Shown here piece after piece: positions 1 through 5,285 of a DNA stretch of 8,237 nucleotides. Made by a program: the position numbers and the translations under genes. The notes below the pieces were generated by a model. That model was not told the DNA's origin. It saw only the letters and a list, made by a program, of their open reading frames with translations, and searched no databases. The stretch is from DASSOY01 sp035776675 (GTDB lineage Bacteria; Bacillota; Bacilli; Bacillales; DASSOY01): the NCBI GenBank assembly GCA_035776675.1, contig DASTWO010000106.1:1-8237 (forward strand), given 5' to 3'. Each line of letters opens with the position of its first letter. Positions within the stretch are counted from its first letter, which is position 1.

Positions 1-25
1 GATTGTCTTTATGGGAACGGAACAT
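1..25 (-). CDS. Possible start of an unidentified minus-strand gene (N-terminal 8 codons only)
   Basis: On the minus strand an ATG at 25-23 opens a frame reading MFRSHKDN before the window ends. It is preceded at 38-31 by GGCGGTGA, one mismatch from the ideal Shine-Dalgarno GGAGGTGA, with a 5-base spacer, and about 37 bases further upstream by an extended -10 promoter element. These signals together are what support a gene. Eight residues are too few to identify a family. A mobile-element transposase is one guess, because B. subtilis has trxA in this position before uvrC, but nothing here proves it. Confidence 0.3.
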
Positions 26-61
26 GCCTTTCACCGCCAATTCAAGGGTTTTCTTACTTAA

Positions 62-70
62 ATTATACCA
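62..70 (-). promoter_or_regulatory. Extended -10 promoter element, minus strand
   Basis: Read on the minus strand this is TGG followed by TATAAT, a perfect extended -10 element (TGnTATAAT). The -35 region 17-18 bases upstream is poor, which extended -10 promoters tolerate. Transcription would start near 55 and run off the left edge, leaving about 30 bases of leader before the ATG at 25. Confidence 0.4.
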
Positions 71-111
71 TATTAACGCGGTGAACTGGAAAAGCGTGTA
101 CCGAAAATAAT

Positions 112-138
112 AGGCTGTCGAGACTTTCTCGACAGCCT
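112..138. repeat. Perfect 12-bp hairpin upstream of uvrC
   Basis: Bases 112-123 (AGGCTGTCGAGA) are exactly complementary to 127-138 around a 3-base CTT loop. No T-tract follows directly. The hairpin sits just before a second hairpin that does have one, so the pair may act as a tandem terminator for plus-strand transcription arriving from the left. Because it is a perfect palindrome it would fold equally well on the other strand, upstream of the minus-strand promoter at 62-70. Confidence 0.75.
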
Positions 139-139
139 G

Positions 140-168
140 AGCAGCCCGCCATTGGGCTGTTCTTTTTT
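140..168 (+). terminator. Intrinsic terminator upstream of uvrC
   Basis: Stem 140-147 pairs with 154-161 (CAGCCC/GGGCTG core plus a G-U and an A-U pair) around the loop GCCATT, and is followed by CTTTTTT at 162-168. This is a conventional rho-independent terminator shape on the plus strand. It implies that a plus-strand transcript normally ends here, yet no plus-strand gene end is recognisable in bases 1-111. Confidence 0.7.
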
Positions 169-270
169 AAAGTGATGCATCCCGATTGCCAGGGCGGATT
201 TCAAAATGAACAGGTTTGTTCCCCTGTGTGTTAACATAAAGGCAGGAGAAAATCAGAAGGGTGAACGAAA

Positions 271-2052
271 ATGAACCAACTCAAGGAGAAACTGGCGGTG
301 CTGCCGGCTCAGCCGGGATGTTACTTAATGAAGAACCGCCATGGAACTATTATATATATTGGCAAGGCGACCGTATTGAAGAACCGGGTTCGTTCTTATT
401 TCAGCGGTTCCCATGATCCGAAAACCGAGCGGCTTGTGTCGGAAATTACCGACTTTGAGTATATTGTGACCTCTTCGGAGATCGAGGCGCTTATTCTTGA
501 GATGAATTTAATCAAGAAACATGACCCGAAATATAATGTGATGCTCCGGGATGACAAAACCTATCCATTCCTGAAAATCACGAATGAGAAACATCCGCGG
601 CTCATCATCACCCGAAAGGTCGATAAAAGATCGGGTAAATACTATGGGCCCTATCCCAACGTGGGATCGGCGAACGAAACGAAGAAGTTGCTCGACCGAT
701 TATATCCGTTGCGAAAGTGCCGTACCATGCCGGACCGTGTATGTTTGTACTATCATATCGGTCAATGCCTCGCGCCATGTGTTTTCGATATTAGCAAGGA
801 GACTACACAGGAGATGGTCGAAGGCATTGAGAAGTTCATGAAAGGCGGTTACCAGAAAACGAAGAAGGATCTTCAGCAGAAAATGAAGGCAGCCGCTGAG
901 GAAATGAATTATGAACACGCGAAAGAGCTTCGCGATCAAATCCGCCACATTGAGACTGTCATGGAGAAGCAGAAAATGACGTTAAATGATTTCACGGATC
1001 GGGATGTTTTCGGTTATGCATACGACAAAGGGTGGATGTGTGTGCAGGTGTTCTTCATCCGCCAGGGGAAAATGATCGAACGTGACGCTTCATTGTTTCC
1101 GATTTACGGGGAGCCGGAATCCGCCTTTTTAACGTTTCTGGGTCAATTCTATTTACAGAAAAACCATATGAAACCGCGGGAAATCTTCGTACCGAAAACA
1201 ACTGATAACGAATCGGTCGCACAGATGCTGGATATTCGGGCTCATCGCCCGGTTCGCGGCAAGAAGAAGGATCTTGTAGAATTGGCAGGCAAAAATGCCG
1301 CAATCGCGCTGAAAGAGAAATTCGCGCTTATTGAGAGAGATGAACGGCGGACGATAAAGGCTGTGGAAAACCTTGGGGATCGGCTGAACATCGATACACC
1401 GCACCGCATCGAGGCATTTGATAACTCGAATATTCAAGGAACCGACCCGGTTTCCGCGATGGTTGTGTTTGAAGATGGGAAGCCGCTTAAGAATGATTAT
1501 CGGAAATATAAAATCAAAACAGTCGAAGGTCCGGATGATTACGGTTCTATGAGAGAAGTCATTCGCCGTCGTTACACACGGGTCTTAAAGGAAAACGAAC
1601 AACTGCCGGATTTGATCTTGATAGACGGTGGAAAAGGACAAATTGCCGCTGCCGAAGATGTGTTGGAAAATGAGCTAGGGTTGTTGATTCCTATTTGCGG
1701 ACTCGCCAAGGATGAAAAACACCGCAGCTCTCAGCTATTAATGGGGGATCCCCCGCAAGAAATTCAACTAAAGCGAAACAGCCAGGAATTTTATTTATTA
1801 CAGCGGGTTCAGGATGAGGTACACAGGTTTGCTATCACTTTCCACCGTCAGGTGAGAGGGAAGTCTATGATCCAGTCCTCGCTCGATGGGATTCCCGGTG
1901 TCGGGGAAAAGCGCAGGAGAAAACTGCTTCGCCAATTCGGATCGGTGAAAAAGATTAAGAATGCTTCTATTGAGCAACTCCTTAAGGCGGATATTCCTCA
2001 GTCAGTTGCTGAAACCATTCATAGTCATTTTCAATCAGAGGAGAAACATTGA
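271..2052 (+). CDS. uvrC: UvrABC excision nuclease subunit C
   Basis: UvrC makes both incisions around bulky DNA lesions after UvrA and UvrB have loaded on the damage; it acts on the nucleoid. The 593 residues match the usual length of about 600. The N-terminal GIY-YIG nuclease (about 14-92) shows GCY at 16-18, YIGKA at 29-33, R39 and E77, for the 3' cut. Cysteines 150, 158, 166 and 170 form a cluster like the iron-sulfur ligands described for E. coli UvrC. The UVR helix pair that binds UvrB is at about 195-235. The RNase H-like 5' nuclease (about 375-525) keeps D384 in FDNS, D422/D423 in DDYGSM, D452 in IDGGKGQ and H518 in DEVHRF. A helix-hairpin-helix DNA-binding region closes the protein (IPGVGEKRRRKLL, 541-553). 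The ATG is preceded by AGAAGGGTGA with a 6-base spacer. No clear promoter is visible. The stop codon lies inside the lysC promoter and no terminator follows, so read-through would meet the lysC riboswitch. Confidence 0.98.
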   Translation: MNQLKEKLAVLPAQPGCYLMKNRHGTIIYIGKATVLKNRVRSYFSGSHDPKTERLVSEITDFEYIVTSSEIEALILEMNLIKKHDPKYNVMLRDDKTYPFLKITNEKHPRLIITRKVDKRSGKYYGPYPNVGSANETKKLLDRLYPLRKCRTMPDRVCLYYHIGQCLAPCVFDISKETTQEMVEGIEKFMKGGYQKTKKDLQQKMKAAAEEMNYEHAKELRDQIRHIETVMEKQKMTLNDFTDRDVFGYAYDKGWMCVQVFFIRQGKMIERDASLFPIYGEPESAFLTFLGQFYLQKNHMKPREIFVPKTTDNESVAQMLDIRAHRPVRGKKKDLVELAGKNAAIALKEKFALIERDERRTIKAVENLGDRLNIDTPHRIEAFDNSNIQGTDPVSAMVVFEDGKPLKNDYRKYKIKTVEGPDDYGSMREVIRRRYTRVLKENEQLPDLILIDGGKGQIAAAEDVLENELGLLIPICGLAKDEKHRSSQLLMGDPPQEIQLKRNSQEFYLLQRVQDEVHRFAITFHRQVRGKSMIQSSLDGIPGVGEKRRRKLLRQFGSVKKIKNASIEQLLKADIPQSVAETIHSHFQSEEKH

Positions 2053-2076
2053 CATCTCTCCTTCATCTGTTATAAT
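2049..2076 (+). promoter_or_regulatory. lysC sigma-A promoter, overlapping the uvrC stop codon
   Basis: TTGACA at 2049-2054 and TATAAT at 2071-2076 are both perfect consensus hexamers, separated by 16 bases, with a TGn extension (2068-2070) before the -10. The TGA stop of uvrC (2050-2052) lies inside the -35 box. Transcription should start near 2083. A promoter this strong fits a gene controlled afterwards by a riboswitch rather than at initiation. Confidence 0.92.
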
Positions 2077-2109
2077 CAAAAATAATTTCAAAACGGATAT
2101 GGGAGTTGA

Positions 2110-2145
2110 GAGATGCGAAATGTGGTTGATAACATTAGACATCTC
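2110..2145 (+). other. Two-part stem-loop in the lysC leader, before the riboswitch
   Basis: GAGATG (2110-2115) pairs with CATCTC (2140-2145) and AATGT (2119-2123) pairs with ACATT (2132-2136). They are separated by a symmetrical 3x3 internal loop and capped by an 8-base loop. It lies between the transcription start and the lysine aptamer. No T-tract follows, so it is not a terminator. It may protect the 5' end or help insulate folding of the aptamer. Confidence 0.55.
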
Positions 2146-2162
2146 CCCTCTCACGTCTAGCA

Positions 2163-2325
2163 AGATAGAGGCGCGAAAGCCATCAGTAAACCTTGGAGGA
2201 ATCGGGTTCCTGTGAAGAGGGTTGAAAGGGGCTTTTGCCGAAGCGAGGGAATCCCGCGTGTTCCCGCAGCTGGACTTGCATTGAATAAATGTAAGGCTGT
2301 CACACGAAAGTGTGGAGGACTATCG
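2163..2325 (+). promoter_or_regulatory. Lysine riboswitch aptamer (L box)
   Basis: This closely follows the lysC leader of B. subtilis. Recognisable conserved blocks in order are AGATAGAGGCGCGAA (2163-2177), TTGAAAGGGGC (2222-2232), GCCGAAG (2237-2243), GCATTGAATAAATGTAAGG (2278-2296) and GGAGGACTATC (2314-2324). Helix P1 forms from GATAG (2164-2168) and CTATC (2320-2324) and closes the five-helix junction. Bound lysine stabilises P1 and lets the downstream terminator form. Without lysine, 2316-2324 (AGGACTATC) can instead pair with 2355-2362 (GATGTCCT) with one bulged T, which consumes part of P1 and the terminator apex and would serve as the antiterminator. Confidence 0.97.
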
Positions 2326-2342
2326 ATTGCCTTTGCCATACG

Positions 2343-2380
2343 AGCAGCGGTGAGGATGTCCTTGTCGTTGCTTTTTTATT
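2343..2380 (+). terminator. Riboswitch-controlled terminator of lysC
   Basis: The 13-base arm 2343-2355 pairs with 2360-2372 around the loop ATGT. Nine pairs are Watson-Crick and four are G-U. Six Ts at 2372-2377 follow, then ATTTT. The many wobble pairs should make the hairpin weak enough for the alternative antiterminator pairing to compete. It lies about 45 bases before the lysC start and would also stop read-through from uvrC. Confidence 0.9.
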
Positions 2381-2425
2381 TTATAGCGCGGTAAGAGGCA
2401 ATGAAAAAAAGAGAGGAAGGATAAG

Positions 2426-3664
2426 GTGGCATTATTTGTTCAGAAGTTCGGCGGGACTTCCGTCGGCTCGGTGGAGAGGATTCAAAATGCGGCAAATCGA
2501 ATCATCCGCAAAGCGGAGGAAGGTCATCAGGTTGTCGTAACGGTTTCGGCAATGGGGAAGACGACTGACGAATTGGCGGGGCTGGCCGCGCAAATTCATT
2601 CGGAACCCTCAAAGCGGGAAGCGGACATGTTGCTTTCGGCGGGAGAGCAGATTTCAATGTCGTTATTGGCAATGGCATTGGATCAGAAAGGCCATTCCGC
2701 GGTTTCGTTGACAGGATGGCAAGCTGGTATCCGGACGGAGGATGTGCATGGGAATGCTCGAATTCTGGATATCCAAACGGACAAAATTCAATCGTTGCTG
2801 GAAAAGAATAAAATCGTTATTGTTGCCGGGTTTCAAGGTGTGACGGAAAGTGGCGAAATCACGACTCTTGGCCGCGGCGGATCCGACACGACGGCTGTTG
2901 CTCTTGCGGCTGCGCTTGGAGCGGATAAATGCGAAATTTTCACTGATGTGGATGGCGTGTATACATGTGACCCGCGTTACGTAAAGAGTGCCAGGAAAGT
3001 CGAAGCGATTTCGTATGATGAAATGTTGGAACTCGCGACATTGGGGGCGGGGGTTCTTCACCCGCGTGCTGTAGAGTTTGCCAAGAACCATCATGTTAAG
3101 TTGGAAGTTCGTTCAAGCTTGAGTGATGAAAGCGGAACAAGTATAGAGGAGGATGCACCTGTGGAGAATCAACTTGTGGTTAGAGGATTGGCTTTTGAAA
3201 CGAATGTAACGAAAATCACGCTTTACGGTTTGCCGAATCAAATGGACACTTTGTCCAACGTCTTTACCACTTTGGCGGCGAGCGGAATAAATGTTGATAT
3301 TATTATCCAAAATGTAAATGATAAAGAAACCACGAATTTGTCATTCTCGGTAGATACGGGCGATCTGGACAATACACTCGATATTTTGAACCGCCATCAG
3401 AAAAGTTTGTTGTTTGAAGACATCAATTGTGAAAATGAATTGGCTAAAGTGTCAATTGTCGGTTCAGGGATGATTTCCAATCCGGGTGTGGCCGCTCAAA
3501 TGTTCCACGCTTTGACTGAGCAAGAAGTTATGATTAAGATGGTCAGTACTTCTGAAATTAAAGTGTCGACCGTTGTCCGTCAAAAGGATCTGGAAACGGC
3601 GCTAGAAGCTCTTCATGAAACCTTCGGGCTGGGAAGTAAGGAATTGATCCCGCAAACTACATAA
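2426..3664 (+). CDS. lysC: Aspartokinase II, lysine-sensitive, alpha subunit
   Basis: Aspartokinase phosphorylates L-aspartate with ATP, the first step to lysine, diaminopimelate, threonine and methionine; it is cytosolic. The 412 residues align along their length with B. subtilis LysC. The kinase domain (about 1-230) has KFGGTS at 7-12, SAMGKTTDEL at 41-50, GRGGSDTTA at 149-157 and TDVDGVYTCDPRYV at 173-186. Two ACT regulatory domains fill about 262-405 and end in the conserved MVSTSEIKVSTVV (372-384). The start is GTG, preceded by AGGAAGG (2414-2420) with a 5-base spacer; the protein begins MALFVQKFGG. Expression is controlled by the upstream lysine riboswitch, and feedback by lysine through the ACT domains is known for this family. 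A seven-codon frame (MKKREEG) at 2401-2424 ends one base before the GTG. The gene also contains an internal start for the beta subunit. Confidence 0.97.
   Translation: MALFVQKFGGTSVGSVERIQNAANRIIRKAEEGHQVVVTVSAMGKTTDELAGLAAQIHSEPSKREADMLLSAGEQISMSLLAMALDQKGHSAVSLTGWQAGIRTEDVHGNARILDIQTDKIQSLLEKNKIVIVAGFQGVTESGEITTLGRGGSDTTAVALAAALGADKCEIFTDVDGVYTCDPRYVKSARKVEAISYDEMLELATLGAGVLHPRAVEFAKNHHVKLEVRSSLSDESGTSIEEDAPVENQLVVRGLAFETNVTKITLYGLPNQMDTLSNVFTTLAASGINVDIIIQNVNDKETTNLSFSVDTGDLDNTLDILNRHQKSLLFEDINCENELAKVSIVGSGMISNPGVAAQMFHALTEQEVMIKMVSTSEIKVSTVVRQKDLETALEALHETFGLGSKELIPQTT
3161..3664 (+). CDS. lysC: Aspartokinase II beta subunit, from an in-frame internal start
   Basis: B. subtilis aspartokinase II is known to be an alpha2-beta2 enzyme whose beta chain is translated from an internal start within lysC, giving a free copy of the ACT regulatory region. 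Here codon 246 is GTG in the context EEDAP-V-ENQLVVRG, aligning with the B. subtilis internal Met that begins MEQNLIVRG. It is preceded by AGAGGAGG (3145-3152), a nearly ideal Shine-Dalgarno site, with an 8-base spacer. The product would be 167 residues and contain only the two ACT domains. The site and motif are seen directly; use of the start is inferred from the family. Unlike B. subtilis, the start codon is GTG rather than ATG. Confidence 0.85.
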   Translation: MENQLVVRGLAFETNVTKITLYGLPNQMDTLSNVFTTLAASGINVDIIIQNVNDKETTNLSFSVDTGDLDNTLDILNRHQKSLLFEDINCENELAKVSIVGSGMISNPGVAAQMFHALTEQEVMIKMVSTSEIKVSTVVRQKDLETALEALHETFGLGSKELIPQTT

Positions 3665-3678
3665 ACCGGTTTGCGGGA
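3648..3678. terminator. Hairpin between convergent lysC and yslB
   Basis: TCCCGCAAAC (3648-3657) is exactly complementary to GTTTGCGGGA (3669-3678) around an 11-base loop that contains the lysC stop codon. The 5' arm lies within the last lysC codons. Neither strand has a long T-tract after the stem, so as an intrinsic terminator it is moderate. Its position between two convergent genes suggests a shared bidirectional terminator. Confidence 0.6.
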
Positions 3679-3692
3679 GGCTGTTTCCTGCG

Positions 3693-4121
3693 TCAATCGA
3701 CGGGGTCTTTTGGGTCCCATTCCACAGTAAAGGATACTGTTTTCTTCTTCCTTACTGAGTCACGAGAATCGGCATATCGTTTCTTTATCATCTGAATTTG
3801 TTGGGCAAGGAAACCTGCTTCAAGTTCATATGAGGCTTCTTGCATTTCTTTCGGATTTAAAGACTGTGTTTCGGGATTGAGGGAGAAACTGATTTTGTTT
3901 CTGCCTTCCGTATCCACAGCAAGGTTTCCCCATCCAGCCTGTTTAAAGAAAGTTTGAATTTCTTCTGTCGATTCAAGCGGGTAATTCCGGGCTAATTTCT
4001 TCCCGGCCCAATATAAAATCGATGCTTGTTCATTACCGAGAAGATCAGGGATCAGGACATTGCGCAATAACTCATATCCAAATGCAGGGATGGTTTCATC
4101 ATGTTGTTCAATCTGTTTCAT
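3693..4121 (-). CDS. yslB: YslB family protein (DUF2507), function unknown
   Basis: This is the YslB family, conserved between lysC and sdhC in Bacillales; its biochemical role is not established. The 142 residues match B. subtilis YslB (about 148), with the same blocks: YELLRNVLIPDLLG (16-29), ILYWAGKKLARNYPLES (35-51), FFKQAGWGNL, YELEAGFLAQQIQ, and a C-terminal FTVEWDPKDPV. There is no signal peptide or membrane segment, so it is probably cytosolic. I chose the ATG at 4121 because GAGGAG precedes it by 7 bases and the homologous N-terminus begins about there; a longer frame from a TTG at 4154 has no such support. It is divergent from sdhC and convergent with lysC, probably monocistronic. 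I found no convincing promoter. Confidence 0.9.
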   Translation of the reverse strand: MKQIEQHDETIPAFGYELLRNVLIPDLLGNEQASILYWAGKKLARNYPLESTEEIQTFFKQAGWGNLAVDTEGRNKISFSLNPETQSLNPKEMQEASYELEAGFLAQQIQMIKKRYADSRDSVRKKKTVSFTVEWDPKDPVD

Positions 4122-4316
4122 GGTGTCTCTCCTCTTCCAGATGTCAGATTTCAATGGCCGGATGTCTGTATTTGAATTGGAATTTACTCTTGTTTCCGCC
4201 CGGCCTTGATCTCTGGTTTCTTACTCCCAGTATAGCTGATTTCCGCCCGCTCTTCTATACTCTTGAAGGATTTGTCGTTCCCAATATGGCGGAATTTGTA
4301 GACAAAAGACGAATTC

Positions 4317-4345
4317 TTGACGCTCGTAAATCGTGGGAGTACAAT
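4317..4345 (+). promoter_or_regulatory. Probable sdhCAB sigma-A promoter
   Basis: TTGACG (4317-4322) and TACAAT (4340-4345) each match five of six consensus bases and are 17 bases apart. Transcription would begin near 4352 and give a leader of about 250 bases before sdhC. No better candidate lies nearer to sdhC: the TATACT at 4574-4579 has no usable -35 and sits too close to the Shine-Dalgarno. Confidence 0.65.
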
Positions 4346-4402
4346 TGATTTGTCGCGGGAGCTCCGTATTTAACTTTATTCAGCAGAAGTCCCTTTCACC
4401 TA

Positions 4403-4426
4403 TTTAGCGGTACCACGGTTGCTAAA
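4403..4426 (+). other. Hairpin in the sdhC leader
   Basis: TTTAGCGG (4403-4410) pairs with TTGCTAAA (4419-4426), including two G-U pairs, around an 8-base loop TACCACGG. The wobble pairs work only in the plus-strand RNA, which supports a role in the sdh leader rather than on the opposite strand. A small hairpin follows at 4476-4489 (AAGGT/ACCTT). Confidence 0.4.
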
Positions 4427-4501
4427 ACAGGATGAGCTTTTTAGTTGTTTGTTGAGGGATTCATTTTCGACGAATAAGGTTAAAACCTTTGGCGGATGCC
4501 A

Positions 4502-4545
4502 CAGATTGTTATCGGGTAACCATAGCGTAAACTCGATAAAATCTG
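4502..4545 (+). other. Long stem-loop just upstream of the sdhC ribosome binding site
   Basis: CAGATT (4502-4507) pairs with AATCTG (4540-4545). After a single bulged G at 4508, TTATCG (4509-4514) pairs with CGATAA (4534-4539), and GGT (4515-4517) extends the stem against ACT (4531-4533) with one G-U pair. That gives about 15 pairs with a 13-base loop. No T-tract follows, so it is not a terminator. It ends about 40 bases before the Shine-Dalgarno and could stabilise the message or bind a protein or small RNA. Confidence 0.65.
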
Positions 4546-4601
4546 GACGCAAATACGCCAAGGTGTAGTTGATTATACTTTGCAGAAAAGGAGGCCTATA
4601 T

Positions 4602-5213
4602 ATGGCAGCGAGTCAAGATTACATAAACCGAAGAATTCATTCTCTGCTCGGGGTAGTCCCTATTGGCCTGTTCTTGATTGTCCATTTCGTTGTAAACCAC
4701 TATGCGGTGAACGGGCCGGAATCTTTCAATAAGGCATCGGGATTCATGGAAAGTCTTCCGTTTTTGCATTGGCTTGAATGGATTTTTATCTACTTGCCGT
4801 TGTTGTTCCATGGAATTTACGGACTTTATATCGCTTTCCAATCTACCAGCAACATCGGTTCCAACGGTTTTTTCCGCAATTGGATGTATTTGTTGCAGCG
4901 GATCAGCGGTGTCATTTTGGTGATTTTCATCGGGTGGCACGTTTGGCAGACTCGGATCCAAATGGCTATGGGCGAGCCGCTTAATTTTGAAATGATGGCG
5001 GATATTTTGAGCAATCCGTTTTTTCTCTGGTTCTATATTTTGGGTGTGCTTTCCGCAGTGTTCCATTTCTCTAACGGCCTTTGGTCATTTTGCGTGACGT
5101 GGGGACTTACGGTTACCCCTCGTTCTCAAGTGGTCGTTACATATGTAACGCTCGCCATTTTCATTATTATGTCTGTGGTCGGAATCAGAGCTGTACTGGC
5201 ATTTACAATTTAA
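4602..5213 (+). CDS. sdhC: Succinate dehydrogenase cytochrome b558 subunit
   Basis: SdhC is the diheme membrane anchor of succinate:menaquinone reductase (complex II). It passes electrons from SdhB to menaquinone in the cytoplasmic membrane. The 203 residues match B. subtilis SdhC (202) throughout. Five hydrophobic membrane segments lie at about 14-34, 58-79, 94-116, 139-161 and 180-201. The four axial heme ligands known in B. subtilis, H28, H70, H113 and H155, are all present at the same residue numbers. Other conserved blocks are FRNWMYLLQR (91-100), GWHVWQTR (111-118) and FHFSNGLWSF (154-163). The ATG at 4602 is preceded by AAAAGGAGG with a 7-base spacer; the frame is open to an upstream TTG at 4569, but that has no ribosome binding site and the homologous protein begins at the ATG. 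It is first in the sdhCAB operon, but unusually far (281 bases) from sdhA. Confidence 0.98.
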   Translation: MAASQDYINRRIHSLLGVVPIGLFLIVHFVVNHYAVNGPESFNKASGFMESLPFLHWLEWIFIYLPLLFHGIYGLYIAFQSTSNIGSNGFFRNWMYLLQRISGVILVIFIGWHVWQTRIQMAMGEPLNFEMMADILSNPFFLWFYILGVLSAVFHFSNGLWSFCVTWGLTVTPRSQVVVTYVTLAIFIIMSVVGIRAVLAFTI

Positions 5214-5270
5214 GGAGTTACACCGCGTTGGCATCTTGAAAAGTTGATGATTCCATTTGGAGGGACAAGG

Positions 5271-5285
5271 AACTAGGAAGGAGTG
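5271..5285 (+). repeat. Upstream copy of 15-base direct repeat (sdhA ribosome-binding region)
   Basis: AACTAGGAAGGAGTG is identical to 5471-5485, exactly 200 bases downstream. The similarity extends to the left in weaker form: ATTCCATTTGGAG (5249-5261) resembles TTTCCACTTGGAG (5457-5469). This copy has no sdhA frame after it, only the GTG GCA TCT TGA mini-ORF. Confidence 0.95.

Larger units (their letters stand above)
4122..4601. other. Divergent yslB/sdhC intergenic region
   Basis: This 480-base stretch has no convincing gene. It holds the ribosome binding site of yslB at the left end, a good plus-strand promoter at 4317-4345, about 250 bases of sdhC leader with several hairpins, and the sdhC Shine-Dalgarno AAAAGGAGG (4586-4594). 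The 10-mer TTTCCGCCCG occurs at 4193-4202 and 4240-4249 (47 bases apart), and TTCCGCCA occurs inverted near 4287-4294; these could be regulator sites but match no operator I know. Confidence 0.7.

Noticed and set aside
3..110. Plus-strand open frame ending in TAA just before the tandem hairpins
   Set aside because: The 35 residues match nothing I recognise, and the minus strand of the same stretch has a coherent promoter, ribosome binding site and ATG. The possibility of a gene tail is left open but not called.
208..221. GAAC-N6-GTTC inverted repeat before uvrC, resembling an SOS (LexA) box
   Set aside because: The Bacillus LexA site needs a 4-base spacer between GAAC and GTTC. Here the spacer is 6 and no promoter is visible beside it.
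2663..3094. 143-codon minus-strand frame inside lysC
   Set aside because: It is a shadow frame fully antisense to the clearly conserved aspartokinase kinase domain, with no homology of its own.
4122..4154. Longer N-terminus for yslB from TTG at 4154
   Set aside because: No ribosome binding site precedes the TTG. The ATG at 4121 has GAGGAG at proper spacing and matches the family start.
4231..4236. TATACT on the minus strand as a yslB promoter
   Set aside because: No -35 element at any normal spacing and no TGn extension, so support is too weak to call.
4022..4348. 108-codon plus-strand frame across the yslB start and intergenic region
   Set aside because: It is antisense to yslB, has no ribosome binding site and no recognisable protein, and would overlap the sdh promoter.
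4551..4579. TATACT at 4574-4579 as a promoter close to sdhC
   Set aside because: There is no recognisable -35 hexamer at 16-18 bases, and the transcript would begin inside the sdhC ribosome binding site.
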